DNA of 64,000 nt, taken from the NCBI RefSeq assembly GCF_001658005.1, contig NZ_CP015986.1:1737501-1801500 (forward strand), given 5' to 3'. The DNA comes from Sphingobium sp. EP60837. GTDB taxonomy: Bacteria; Pseudomonadota; Alphaproteobacteria; Sphingomonadales; Sphingomonadaceae. Position numbers and translations under genes: made by a program. Of the stretch, positions 36,284 to 45,615 are shown one piece after another. The notes below the pieces were generated by a model that saw only the letters and a list, made by a program, of their open reading frames with translations, did not search any database and had not been told where the DNA came from. Position 1 is the first letter of the stretch, and every line of letters begins with the position of its first letter.

Positions 36284-36663
36284 CGCGTCAGGATACCAAT
36301 CACCCGCGAAAGGGCATCGGCATCTACCGTGGCGTCCACACTCACCCTGATGCCCGACGGCAACTCGATGCCGATCACGCCATCGGTGCGCGCCGCGGTC
36401 GTCAGCGCGGGCAAGGCCAGCTGCTCGCTGATCTGCACCTCCGCAAATGCCGGCTCCGCCAGCTTGCGCACCCCGGCAAGCTCACCGGACATCGCCTGCC
36501 GCCGCCATGTGTAGATCGAACCGCTGCCAACCTCATGGCGCTCACAGGCTGAGCGCACGCAACCCTCGGGGCCAAATGCATCCCGCAGGACGGCCAGCTT
36601 CTGTTCCACCGTCCACCGCCGCCGGCCCGACACCCGGCTAACGATCTCTATCCGACTACTCAT
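36280..36663 (-). CDS. tnpA: IS66 TnpA (helix-turn-helix protein), element A
   Basis: About 127 residues. ATG at 36663 gives MSSRIEIVSRVSGRRRW, then WTVEQKLAVLRDAFGPEG and GSIYTWRRQAMSG, the helix-turn-helix typical of IS66 TnpA. A longer frame extends upstream into element B but belongs to the insertion. The guest element lies just in front, so its own promoter has been moved away and expression of element A is probably altered. Confidence 0.9.
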   Translation of the reverse strand: MSSRIEIVSRVSGRRRWTVEQKLAVLRDAFGPEGCVRSACERHEVGSGSIYTWRRQAMSGELAGVRKLAEPAFAEVQISEQLALPALTTAARTDGVIGIELPSGIRVSVDATVDADALSRVIGILTR

Positions 36664-36664
36664 A

Positions 36665-36672
36665 CGACCGCT
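36665..36672. repeat. Target-site duplication of IS66-B, left copy
   Basis: CGACCGCT here equals 39131-39138 exactly and flanks element B. Confidence 0.92.
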
Positions 36673-36732
36673 GTAAGCGCTGTTTCCCACCCACCTTGCA
36701 CGCCGTGGTGATTGGGGCAGACGTTGGGCGGT

Positions 36733-37158
36733 ATGGAAGCCGACAGCCTTACGAGCGCACTGGACACCCGCACTGGAGTTGGTCTGGAGCCTGTCCGCCG
36801 CCCTGAGGTGCTCCGCAGCATGGCAGGTCGGCGACGGATCTGGACGCTGGAGCAGAAGCTGGCGATAGTCGGGGAGATGGCGCGTTGCGGCAACATCGCT
36901 GAGTTCGCACGCCAGCACGATATTCGCACGTCGTTGCTCTACACCTGGCGTCGGGAGCTGCGCTATGTTTTGGAAGCCGGTCAGGCCACTAGCCATGCGG
37001 AGCCGATGTTTGTGCCGGTCATGGCCGACAGTCCCAAGCCGTTGTCGAGCGATGTCGCGATAGAGGTTGAGATGGGAGGCGCCGTCGTTCGGATCGGCCG
37101 CACGGCTAAGGCCGATCTTGTGGCAGCGGTGATCCAGGCGTTGCAGGTACAGCGATGA
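36733..37158 (+). CDS. tnpA: IS66 TnpA, element B
   Basis: 141 residues from the ATG at 36733, with the helix-turn-helix text MAGRRRIWTLEQKLAIVGEM and SLLYTWRRELRYVLE and a C-terminal domain (VEMGGAVVRIGRTAKADLVA). The stop overlaps tnpB as ATGA. Confidence 0.92.
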   Translation: MEADSLTSALDTRTGVGLEPVRRPEVLRSMAGRRRIWTLEQKLAIVGEMARCGNIAEFARQHDIRTSLLYTWRRELRYVLEAGQATSHAEPMFVPVMADSPKPLSSDVAIEVEMGGAVVRIGRTAKADLVAAVIQALQVQR

Positions 37159-37511
37159 TCGGGATTGGTCCGGGCACGCGGGTCATGGTGGCGACGCGCC
37201 CTGTGGATTTTCGCAAAGGGCCGGACGCCTTGGCGGCGCTGGTGAGCGCAGACTATGGCGGTGATGCATTTTCTGGCGTGATCTACGTCTTTCGAGCGAA
37301 GCGCGCCGATCGGATCAAGCTGATCTGGTGGGATGGGACCGGGCTATGTCTGATGGCGAAGCGTCTGGAACAAGGCGGTTTCAAGTGGCCCAGTATTCAG
37401 GATGGCGTGATGCGTCTTTCTGCCGCTCAGTTGGGCGCGCTTCTGGAGGGATTGGACTGGCGCCGGGTTCATGGCGGGCGTCGACCGCAGGCCCCGCAGA
37501 TTGCCGGTTGA
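37155..37511 (+). CDS. tnpB: IS66 accessory protein TnpB, element B
   Basis: 118 residues with RPVDFRKGPDALAALV, FRAKRADRIKLIWWDGTG and LGALLEGLDWRRV, matching TnpB. A short gap of 31 bases separates it from tnpC. Confidence 0.93.
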   Translation: MIGIGPGTRVMVATRPVDFRKGPDALAALVSADYGGDAFSGVIYVFRAKRADRIKLIWWDGTGLCLMAKRLEQGGFKWPSIQDGVMRLSAAQLGALLEGLDWRRVHGGRRPQAPQIAG

Positions 37512-37542
37512 CGGGGCTCTGTATCGTTGATTCACTCTCTCC

Positions 37543-39117
37543 ATGCTCAAGCAAGCGGACCTCCCCGACGACATTGACGCGCTCCGTGCGCTCGTCCTGG
37601 AGCAGTCGCGGATGTTGGCGGAAGAGCGGGCCGCATCTGAGGTCCGACTGGCGGAGCTGAACGTCGCCAAGGGCGAGGCAGACGCCGAGATCGAGCGCCT
37701 CCAGTCGATCATCAAGGCCTTCATGCGGCACCGTTTCGGCCGCCGGTCCGAACAGCTCGATGCCGATCAGCTCCAGCTGGGACTGGAAGATGTCGAGATC
37801 GCCCTTGGGCACGCCCGCGCGGCCAGAGAGGCTGTTGCGCCGCGGTCCCACGGCGATCAGCCCCGCAAGACCAACCGTGGCTCATTGCCCGCGCACCTCG
37901 AGCGGATCGAACAGATTGTCGATATCGAGGAGAAGGCCTGCCCTTGCTGCAGCGGGACGCTCCATCAGATCGGCGAAGATATTGCCGAGCGCCTGGACGT
38001 CGTTCCCACTACCTTCCGCGTGCTGGTGACGCGCCGCCCGCGTTATGGCTGTCGCTCGTGCGAAGGCGCGATCGTCCAGGCGCCTGCCCCGGCGCGGATA
38101 ATCGAAGGCGGGATACCGACCGAGGCGCTGATCGCCCAGGTGCTGGTGTCGAAGTATGCCGATCATGTTCCGCTATACCGTCAGGCTCAGATTTATGGCC
38201 GGCAGGATATCAGGCTCGATCGCTCCAGCCTGGCGGACTGGGTGGGCCGGGCGGCATGGTATCTGCGGCCGCTGCGCGACCGGACGCTTGAGGAGCTGCG
38301 GCGATCCGAGCGGCTGTTCGCCGACGAGACGACCGCGCCGGTGCTTGATCCCGGACGAGGCAGAACGAAGACCGGCCAGCTATGGGCCTATGCCCGCGAT
38401 GATCGACCATGGGGTGGCGCAGGTCCGCCGATGGTCGCCTATGTCTATGCGGCAGACCGAAAGGCCGAACGGCCCGACATCCACCTCGGAGACTTTGCAG
38501 GCATCCTGCAGGTCGATGGCTATGGCGGCTACACCGCCCTCGCCAAGCGGCGCGGGCAGCAACTCAGCCTCGCCTTCTGCTGGTCCCATGTCCGGCGCAA
38601 ATTTTACGATCTAGCCGCCAGTTCTCCGGTCGCGACCGAGATATTGCGACGGATCGCCATGCTCTATGCCATCGAAGACGACGTACGCGGCTCGCCCGCT
38701 GAACAGCGCCGCGTTCAACGCGCCGAACGCAGCCGCATCATCGTAGAGGACCTTAAGCTCTATCTTGATGGCCGGCTCCGGCAGATCAGTGCCAAGAGCA
38801 AGTTGGCTGACGCCATTCGCTATGCGACCAGCCGCTGGGATGGCCTCGTCCGCTTCATCGACGACGGCCGCATCGAACTCGACACCAACACCGTCGAGCG
38901 TTCAATCCGTCCCCTGGCCCTGAATCGTAAGAACGCGCTCTTCGCCGGCTCTGACGAAGGCGGCGACAACTGGGCGGTCATCGCCACGCTTATCGAAAAC
39001 TGCAAGCTGGGCGGTATCAATCCCCACGACTGGCTGACCCAAACCCTCACCGCGCTCGCCAACGGCCATCCCGCCAATCGCGTTCATGAACTCATGCCCT
39101 GGATCAACGTGGGCTGA
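37543..39117 (+). CDS. tnpC: IS66 transposase TnpC, element B
   Basis: 524 residues, intact. A coiled start (QSRMLAEERAASEVRLAEL), the CPCCSG zinc motif, and the DDE stretches FADETTAPVLDPGRGR, VDGYGGYTALAK and ELDTNTVERSIRPLALNRKN are present. The end lies just inside the right terminal repeat. Confidence 0.94.
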   Translation: MLKQADLPDDIDALRALVLEQSRMLAEERAASEVRLAELNVAKGEADAEIERLQSIIKAFMRHRFGRRSEQLDADQLQLGLEDVEIALGHARAAREAVAPRSHGDQPRKTNRGSLPAHLERIEQIVDIEEKACPCCSGTLHQIGEDIAERLDVVPTTFRVLVTRRPRYGCRSCEGAIVQAPAPARIIEGGIPTEALIAQVLVSKYADHVPLYRQAQIYGRQDIRLDRSSLADWVGRAAWYLRPLRDRTLEELRRSERLFADETTAPVLDPGRGRTKTGQLWAYARDDRPWGGAGPPMVAYVYAADRKAERPDIHLGDFAGILQVDGYGGYTALAKRRGQQLSLAFCWSHVRRKFYDLAASSPVATEILRRIAMLYAIEDDVRGSPAEQRRVQRAERSRIIVEDLKLYLDGRLRQISAKSKLADAIRYATSRWDGLVRFIDDGRIELDTNTVERSIRPLALNRKNALFAGSDEGGDNWAVIATLIENCKLGGINPHDWLTQTLTALANGHPANRVHELMPWINVG

Positions 39118-39130
39118 GAACACCGCTTAC

Positions 39131-39138
39131 CGACCGCT
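39131..39138. repeat. Target-site duplication of IS66-B, right copy
   Basis: CGACCGCT, identical to 36665-36672. The remaining 127 bases up to 39265 are the right end of element A. Confidence 0.92.
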
Positions 39139-39265
39139 CGTATGAGTAGTCGCTCCACCGCTAGCTGAAACCTCGATCTCGTCCGACACCGGCCACCCCG
39201 CTCAAAGAGCGACAATCATCCCGGCGAATGGGTGCCGCGCAAGGCGGCCGTCAGACCCCGCTTAC

Positions 39266-39273
39266 CCAAAGAG
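39266..39273. repeat. Target-site duplication of IS66-A, right copy
   Basis: CCAAAGAG, identical to 34290-34297. The reading frame of the split gene continues beyond it to an ATG at 39296 on the minus strand. Confidence 0.92.
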
Positions 39274-39430
39274 CTGACGTCGTAAATTTGAAGCATCTTT
39301 ATCCGATTTCCGTGGGTTGACTGCATCCCTCAGGATTTTGGATGTCCACATCCAGACGTCATTCTGGTCGCTGAATGGGGGGTATAGGGAAAGGAATTTA
39401 TGGCTGCTGCGGTGAGCCGGAAAGCAGGCA

Positions 39431-42400
39431 TCAGCATGAACTGGTGCCCACCTGCAGAAGGCCTCCGACTATCGGCATGTGGATGAATAGTTCGCAGGGA
39501 ATACCAGGCCGCGCCTTGTCGAGCGCGTCAGCGTAGAGCTGGATTTGCGGGCCGTGCCCAACCGCTCGTGCATCCCAGCTGTCCGGCGAACCCGGGAAGG
39601 ATTTGTGATCGATGATGGCGAAGCCGCTGTCATGCTCGATCAGTAAGTCGATGCGACCCGTTACAAGCTGATCTCCGATCCGGGCTGAAACAGGGGCCTC
39701 ACGATGAATTCGGCCGCCCGGCCATCGCTTCGAGATCTCGGCGAACAGTCGGTCATTGGCCCCAAGGACGTCCTTTGCGGCAACCTGATGCACCCCCCAG
39801 CGATCGAGGATCGCTTGTGCTTGATTAAGCCGGGTATCATACGGATCATCAGGCTGATCGGCCGCAATGATAGCGTGGACGGCTTCGCCGAGCAGGTTCA
39901 TGTCGGGGCTGCCTGCGAACGGCAAACGCGGGCCAATCGTAGATTTCTCCACGATGATGAAGGTTTCGCCGCTGGAAGCCTCGCTAGGGCGACGATGAAG
40001 CGGTGCTCGGTGCCCCGTCGGTCGCGTGATGCGCCCGAATGAGACAGCCGGAGGTTGAGCCTCCACGCCTTCGCCGCATACCAGCGTTGTGGTTCTTGCC
40101 GGAAAGGATTTCGTCCCAGCACGGATATCTCCACCGGCGGTACGTGGTAAAGCGAAATGCTCCGTTTCGTTCCCATCGAGAACCTTCAACCAGTGGAGTG
40201 ACCCTTTAGCTGGGGGCGCAAACACAAGATGATCGCGAGCGCGGGTCATGCCGACGTAAAGAAGGCGGGCCTCCTCATCCCTCGATCGGATCGAAGCCTG
40301 CTTCCCAAGTGTCGAACTGGGCGCTGAAGCATCGAGATATACGTCCTTTTCTTGGCTCGCATATGGCCAAGGCCAGTAGCGGATCCAGCGTCCGGCGAGA
40401 GGATTTTGCCAATCCACGTCACGATCAGCCTCGGCCATGGGTTCGAACAGTCGAGGCTTTGGTTCTTTGCCTAGCCCGGTCAGGATTACGACGGGCCATT
40501 CAAGCCCCTTCGCTCCATGGTAGGTCATGACTTTAACAGCATCGTCCCGAAGGCTTCGCGGGCGGGCTGGGTTCTCTGCAGCCAACGCGAGTGCCAGCCC
40601 AGAAGGCGTCGCAGGAGATCCCTCGCCCGCGCAGCTTTCCTCATAGCTCCGAGCGAAGCCGCGAAGCGCTTCGAGATCATCGAGACGAGCCGGCACGTCG
40701 CCCCAACTTTCGATGTGGCGATTGAGCTCAGGGAGAAGGATGATCGCATCGACGAGGTCGGCTGGCGTCAGCGACAGAATGCCCTCACGAATCTCTTGGA
40801 GGGCCGCCGAGATGGGTACGATGGCGAGCAGTGCCTCGGAGGCATTTTCAGCGCCAAGCGCCTCAAGCCAGGTTTCTGATTCTGGATCCTCGGTGAAGAA
40901 GCGGGCAAGTTCGGCAAGCGCGAGACGGTCTGTGGGATCTGCAACCCAGCGGAACGCGGCCATCACCAGTTGGACGTGGGGTGTTTGCGCCAATCCTTCA
41001 CGCTCGACGGCTGCCTTGACGCCTTGCTGGCTAAGCGCAGCCGATACTTTGGCGATATCGGCTTTGCTACGGCACAGAATAGCGATGTCTCCGGCGCGTA
41101 GCGCCCGAACGCCTTTGGGCCTGGCTGCCACTTCCCATGGTTGGTCGGCCGTCACCATCTCGCGGATTTGGGCGGCCAATGCGGCATATTGAAGCTCAAG
41201 CTTTCCTTCGAGCCACCAAACCGCGAGCGGCGCCTGCGTGAATCCTTCTTCGCTGCGACCCGTTCCGCTGAACGCATGTTCTTCCGCTTGAAGACCCATC
41301 GCGCTCAAAGCCGGCTCAAAGGCAGCGTTGACCAGGTTTATGATGCCCTCACGGCTCCGGTATGACGTCGCTAGCACATCTTGCGATTCGCTCGACGACG
41401 CCGCTACCCCCGCGAACGCGGCTTGGGTGAGGGCGCTGTCCGCATTGCGGAAGCCGTAGATGGCCTGCTTGGGGTCTCCCACCCACGTGCTTGCGTCGAC
41501 TAAGCCGGACATTGCTGTGAAAATGGCGACTTGAAGCGGGCTGGAATCTTGAAACTCATCGACAAACAGCCGACCAATGCGCTCACCGAGCCCCGCGGAC
41601 ATCGCCGGGTTATGAAGGACGTCGAGCGCGAGCGCCTCTTGGTCGGTGAAGTCCAATAAGCCGCGCTCTGCTTTATAAGCTTGGAAAGCGGTCAGGGCTT
41701 CGGCCGCACAGGCGAAGACCGACCTGATGAACTGGCTGCAATCTTCACGAAGCCGCGGATGTGCAGGATGGCGGCCGGCTGCTTGAGCAACTGCCTCAAG
41801 AGCGTCGATGAAAGCCTGACCATCTTTCTTAGCGCAGCTCACCTTCGAGAGGCGAGCCCAGTTGGGCCAGGAAATCCGTTCTCCTCGACGAATGCTTGAA
41901 TCGGTTTGGCGAAGCAACGCAATGTGGGATTTGGCAGTCGCGCTCGATTCAGCGGGAACCGCATCCACTGCCGAACTTACGGCCCTTCGCAAATCTGCGT
42001 CGAGATCGTCACTGCTCTGGATCGACACCGGTGGTAGCAGTTCGAGGAAGGTTGCGACTGATCGCTCCGCCGAAACGGATAGATCTTGGGCGGGAATTCC
42101 ATTCGCTCGAGCTAGCTCGATCAAACGCCTGACGGTCGTCCGCCAATCACTTCGTTCAGCGTCAGCGGCTCGTTTGGGCTCGAAGAATCCCATGACATCG
42201 GCGAGCGAGTTCAGCGTCGGCGCGTGACGCTCGATCGCGGCATCGGCGGCGATCGCGAAAATTCGGGGCACGCTGCCTTCGGGAATGACCTCGGCTCGCG
42301 GAGATCGCCCAAGAGCGATGGCGTTCTCCGATACAATCTGACCGCAAATGGCATTCACCGTTCCAAAGCGGGCTCCAAGCAATCGGGCCGCCTTATCCGG

Positions 42401-42589
42401 CATGCCCAATTCGAACAGTTTGGCTCGGGAACGCTCGATCAGTTCGTCCGCTGCTTTCACGGTGAATGTGGTTGCGACGATCGTCTCGGGATCACGGGAT
42501 GTGACCTCCGTCGCGATGTTGCCGACAATGCGGGTGGTTTTGCCGGCGCCGGCAGACGCCACGACGGTCGTGATATTGGGAGCGGTCAT
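39431..42589 (-). CDS. AddA-like helicase-nuclease
   Basis: 1052 residues. UvrD/AddA-type helicase: Walker A VASAGAGKTTR (10-20), Q/Ia motif TTFTVKAADEL, DEXX box LFVDEFQDSSPLQ, GDPKQAIYGFR, HGAKGLEWPVVILT and LLYVGMTRARD. The C-terminus has a RecB-type nuclease, GRIDLLIEHDSGFAIIDHKSF, ending in IQLYADALDKA. In AddAB such a protein unwinds and degrades DNA from double-strand ends. It begins two bases after the AddB-like gene ends, so both form one complex. It is distinct from canonical AddA in length and island context, so it is probably a second, defence-linked set. Confidence 0.88.
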   Translation of the reverse strand: MTAPNITTVVASAGAGKTTRIVGNIATEVTSRDPETIVATTFTVKAADELIERSRAKLFELGMPDKAARLLGARFGTVNAICGQIVSENAIALGRSPRAEVIPEGSVPRIFAIAADAAIERHAPTLNSLADVMGFFEPKRAADAERSDWRTTVRRLIELARANGIPAQDLSVSAERSVATFLELLPPVSIQSSDDLDADLRRAVSSAVDAVPAESSATAKSHIALLRQTDSSIRRGERISWPNWARLSKVSCAKKDGQAFIDALEAVAQAAGRHPAHPRLREDCSQFIRSVFACAAEALTAFQAYKAERGLLDFTDQEALALDVLHNPAMSAGLGERIGRLFVDEFQDSSPLQVAIFTAMSGLVDASTWVGDPKQAIYGFRNADSALTQAAFAGVAASSSESQDVLATSYRSREGIINLVNAAFEPALSAMGLQAEEHAFSGTGRSEEGFTQAPLAVWWLEGKLELQYAALAAQIREMVTADQPWEVAARPKGVRALRAGDIAILCRSKADIAKVSAALSQQGVKAAVEREGLAQTPHVQLVMAAFRWVADPTDRLALAELARFFTEDPESETWLEALGAENASEALLAIVPISAALQEIREGILSLTPADLVDAIILLPELNRHIESWGDVPARLDDLEALRGFARSYEESCAGEGSPATPSGLALALAAENPARPRSLRDDAVKVMTYHGAKGLEWPVVILTGLGKEPKPRLFEPMAEADRDVDWQNPLAGRWIRYWPWPYASQEKDVYLDASAPSSTLGKQASIRSRDEEARLLYVGMTRARDHLVFAPPAKGSLHWLKVLDGNETEHFALPRTAGGDIRAGTKSFPARTTTLVCGEGVEAQPPAVSFGRITRPTGHRAPLHRRPSEASSGETFIIVEKSTIGPRLPFAGSPDMNLLGEAVHAIIAADQPDDPYDTRLNQAQAILDRWGVHQVAAKDVLGANDRLFAEISKRWPGGRIHREAPVSARIGDQLVTGRIDLLIEHDSGFAIIDHKSFPGSPDSWDARAVGHGPQIQLYADALDKARPGIPCELFIHMPIVGGLLQVGTSSC

Positions 42590-42591
42590 CT

Positions 42592-45279
42592 TCAGTTAGC
42601 CTCCACGCCCACGCGACAGAGCGCTGTGAGTTCGCAATAGCGACACGGTTCGGTCCCCGGCTCGATCGGGAGATCGGCCGGTATGTGGGCCTCGGCCTCA
42701 TCGGCACCCGTCGCAACCGCAATCCCCTCCCGGGCTAGATCGCGCCACACCTGCCACGTCGACACGAGATTCGACCATGTGTCGGGCAGGCTATGGTCGG
42801 ATTCGACCGATTCCTCCGCCAGGAACGAACCGCTCAGTCCGATCAGCTGTCGCTGGTTCAGCATATAGAATGCGCCTGGAGCAGGCGTGGTGCTGTTGGA
42901 ATTTGCTATCGCACCGTATGTCGCGAGCTGAATCGAACGACCTTCGGCGAGCTCGTTGCGTCGCGTTTTAGCGCTCCTCGACCATTTCAGATCAATTACG
43001 CCTGTGCCGTGAGCCGGATGCTCTATCAGCATGTCGATGCGGCCCTTGACATCCGGTCCATCGACGAACGTCCTTGCGCGTTCAATTTCCGTCCCAATTA
43101 CCTTTACGTCCATCGCCTGTAGAAGACGTGCGAGTTGCGCCAGAGCAGCTGGGACTTTGACCCGGGCCGATGCAAGCTCGCCCGCATATTCTGGCTGCTG
43201 AAGCGGCGTCGCGATCGCGCTAAGCAATTCGTCAAATAGATCGTTGGCTTGCAAGAAAACGGCTTCAGGATCCGGCACAGGACCTGGCGGGAAAACGCGA
43301 TTCGCTAATTCATGAGCGAGGTTTCCAAGCAGCTGGCTTGTGCCAGGGATCTCGGCAACCCGGCCGCCTGAGAGTCGCAAAACGTCGAGGAGGAGCCATC
43401 GCATATGGCAATCCGCAAGATGCTCGAAGCTGGTGGCGCTTTCGACGCGATCGTCGAGTTTGGCGATCACAGATGCCGGCAGAGACCAGCGAGGGCGCTG
43501 TGCTGGCAGGAGGTTTGGAGTGATCGCTTCACGGAGAATCTCGCACCCTGCGAGCTCATGAGACGGCCCGTGCAATAGCTGTTCTGCTGGCCATTGGATT
43601 ATGTCCTTAGCAGGTGTCGTCAATGGGTTCAGCTGATGGGCGAGGGGATGGCTCGTCGTCTCCTCCCCCGCCGAAAGCGCCGGTGAGAAAAGAATGACGC
43701 GCTCGCCAGCGCGATTCACTGCGTTGGCGTTATTCCACCCAATCCGGGCGGTTATCGCGGCCGGCGATTCGATTTCGCAGCCATGAACCTTAAGAGCAGC
43801 AACCTCAGCGGCGGTCCATGGCGATGAACTTACGCGTTCTCCAGGACCTTTGAAGTCCCACCAAAGTACATTCTTAGCATCGCCCCAAATGGCGCCTGGA
43901 TGACGCACGGCACGCAAACCCCCCGATGTCGCTATGTGGTTGGGGTTTTGAGCGCCGTCCGCAAGCACCTGGTCGGTCATACGTCCTAGCAGCAGCGGAG
44001 AGAGCATCTCGACGTTCAGAACATCGATCGCTTGCACGAGGGCCTGCGCGGCACCAACTAGCGTCAGAAGAAGCGGATCAGCATTTCCAGCATTCGTCTC
44101 GAGCGCCCATTGCGCGACGCGAGAAGCGATCGACTTGGCCGCCTCCGCAGGCATGCCTTCGTGCCGCGGGTATAATTCTCCAGACGTCCATTGCCTCCAC
44201 GCCGCAACCTTCGCATCGCGCTTTTCTTGAGGTTCTGTGGACATCCTTTCGGCAAAATCTGACTCGATATCAACCCATGCAGCGAGCCATGCTGGCCCGC
44301 CTGTGCCAGGCTCGCGGCTCAGTGCATAGGCGAGCTTGCGCGCCGCACGTCGCGCAATGGGGGGACGCGGTAGCATGAGCAAGTCAAGCATCGCCTTCGC
44401 ATTGTATGGTGCCCAAGAAGCGGCGAAGGCGAGCGGGAGCACCTGAAGTGCTCCACGCCACGGCGACGAGGCCGACAAGCCCAGAGCGGGAAGCCCGCGA
44501 GCTTGAAGCGCGCGGTCCAGCAGCGCGGTGTCTCCATCAGCGCTCACAATGACCGTGCCATGCAACTCGGCTTCAGAACAATGGGCGAGCCAATCTGCAG
44601 CTGCTTCCGCCGCCGCCAAGGCTGTGTCCGCGTGGACGATCACGAAGCTACCATCGCCTGTTAATGTCGAGGGTGAGCCGCCCGCGAGAAAGGCTTGCAC
44701 GTGGCCCAGGTCATTGGAGGAAATTGCACAGGCAGGAGCCTGCGAGATTTCTACCCCCGATCCCTCCAGCGTATCGATAAGGCGCGGCCAGAGAGGCGGC
44801 AGCAAATCTCGGGGCTCGACCAGCTCGATTGAAGCGAGCGGCGGGCTTGCACGGGCCTTGACCGCATCGCAGAGCGTGCGCGTGCGATCTGCGATCCCGG
44901 GGGGAAGGGGCGGACCAGCCTCTTCCACCACCGCGAATGCATCAACACGTGGGGCGCCAATAGGGCTGCCGGACCAGCCGCCGGCGATCAGTTCATCTCG
45001 CCAATCGAGCAATGATGCGGCAGTGGCCCACGGATCAAGGGTGAACGACTGACCGAAGAACAGGTCCGGGGCTGTGGCCAGCGCGGTACGCAATTTAGCA
45101 GCGTAGCTGGAAACTCGAACCGCATGTGCCACCCGGGGAGCTGTGAGGCCAAGCTGCACCTCGAGCATCTCTATCAGGCCTTGTGGCCCCACGACGGCGG
45201 CATTGAAGACGCCTTCATTCGGGCCCGGAAAATCCGGAAAGGAAGGGCCATCGCATGAAAGGCCGAAGATAAGCTTCAT
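42592..45279 (-). CDS. AddB-like nuclease with iron-sulfur motif
   Basis: 895 residues. The C-terminal RecB-type nuclease reads GRIDMLIEHPAHGTGVIDLKW (near 750-770), with a cysteine before it (ADCHMRW, near 624) and a terminal CRYCELTALC, the four ligands of the AddB/Cas4 4Fe-4S cluster. The N-terminal part shows no Walker A motif, as in many AddB proteins whose motor domain is inactive. It is the first gene of the minus-strand AddB-AddA-paralogue-paralogue-beta-CASP run. The upstream gap to 45615 holds the likely promoter. Confidence 0.85.
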   Translation of the reverse strand: MKLIFGLSCDGPSFPDFPGPNEGVFNAAVVGPQGLIEMLEVQLGLTAPRVAHAVRVSSYAAKLRTALATAPDLFFGQSFTLDPWATAASLLDWRDELIAGGWSGSPIGAPRVDAFAVVEEAGPPLPPGIADRTRTLCDAVKARASPPLASIELVEPRDLLPPLWPRLIDTLEGSGVEISQAPACAISSNDLGHVQAFLAGGSPSTLTGDGSFVIVHADTALAAAEAAADWLAHCSEAELHGTVIVSADGDTALLDRALQARGLPALGLSASSPWRGALQVLPLAFAASWAPYNAKAMLDLLMLPRPPIARRAARKLAYALSREPGTGGPAWLAAWVDIESDFAERMSTEPQEKRDAKVAAWRQWTSGELYPRHEGMPAEAAKSIASRVAQWALETNAGNADPLLLTLVGAAQALVQAIDVLNVEMLSPLLLGRMTDQVLADGAQNPNHIATSGGLRAVRHPGAIWGDAKNVLWWDFKGPGERVSSSPWTAAEVAALKVHGCEIESPAAITARIGWNNANAVNRAGERVILFSPALSAGEETTSHPLAHQLNPLTTPAKDIIQWPAEQLLHGPSHELAGCEILREAITPNLLPAQRPRWSLPASVIAKLDDRVESATSFEHLADCHMRWLLLDVLRLSGGRVAEIPGTSQLLGNLAHELANRVFPPGPVPDPEAVFLQANDLFDELLSAIATPLQQPEYAGELASARVKVPAALAQLARLLQAMDVKVIGTEIERARTFVDGPDVKGRIDMLIEHPAHGTGVIDLKWSRSAKTRRNELAEGRSIQLATYGAIANSNSTTPAPGAFYMLNQRQLIGLSGSFLAEESVESDHSLPDTWSNLVSTWQVWRDLAREGIAVATGADEAEAHIPADLPIEPGTEPCRYCELTALCRVGVEAN

Positions 45280-45615
45280 TCTTAACTATCCCCCATCCGC
45301 GAGCTGCCTCGTCAGCGCACGGCATTGCTGGCCGTAAGCGCAAATGCTTTGTCATGTCATTAATGAATGCGCCCACGACAAAGTCGGTCGTCACAGTTTC
45401 GGCTCATGAAAACAGAGCCTTGGCGCCTTCCTCTAGTATCGCCAAGCTGTGCCCAATTGCTCGGAAAGGTGGCACCGGATCAATCCCGCAAGGCGGCTGC
45501 TGGAAGCAGGATGTTTGAGAGGTTGAGTGGGGGAATTTTGGCTGTCGCTGAGAAGTGAAATGTTCCTCAGGCGTCGGAGGGCAGCCGCCTCCGCGCCAAG
45601 TCGAAGAGACTAAAT
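45280..45615. other. 336-base divergent gap with a possible 50-codon frame
   Basis: It separates the AddB-like gene from the + strand run at 45616 and must hold both promoters. A + strand frame 45406-45558 (50 residues, starting MKTEPWRLPLVSPS) has no clear ribosome binding site and no relative that I know; it may be chance. Confidence 0.35.

Larger units (their letters stand above)
36673..39130 (+). mobile_element. IS66-family element B (inner)
   Basis: A complete 2458-bp IS66 inserted in element A. Both ends begin GTAAGCG and the 22-base ends agree at 17 positions. The order is tnpA-tnpB-tnpC on the + strand, opposite to element A. Its sequence differs clearly from A, so it is a separate IS66 type and not a duplicated copy. 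Confidence 0.93.
34298..39265 (-). mobile_element. IS66-family element A (outer), interrupted by a second IS66
   Basis: Ends begin with GTAAGCG; the left end 34298-34319 and the inverted right end 39244-39265 agree at 18 of 22 bases. The 8-bp target copies at both sides are identical. The element carries tnpA, tnpB and tnpC on the minus strand and would be 2502 bp without its guest, which sits nine bases before tnpA. It lies within codon 9-10 of the gene at 33409-39296. Confidence 0.92.
33409..39296 (-). pseudogene. Paralogue of the PD-(D/E)xK gene, split by an IS66 insertion; core residues lost
   Basis: The 3' part (33409 to about 34297) and a 5' part (39266 to 39296) join into one 303-codon gene if the IS66 block and one target copy are removed; the restored start reads MLQIYDVSSLARWD. 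The protein aligns with its neighbour (ALFERWARPG, then SIAIYHYGRKVGSL; AAETLVNLDELF), but the core that reads FWEAK there reads LWDVM here, so the catalytic lysine is gone and the protein was probably structural. With the insertion only a product from the TTG at 34293 could be made. Its likely role was as partner of the active paralogue. Confidence 0.8.
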
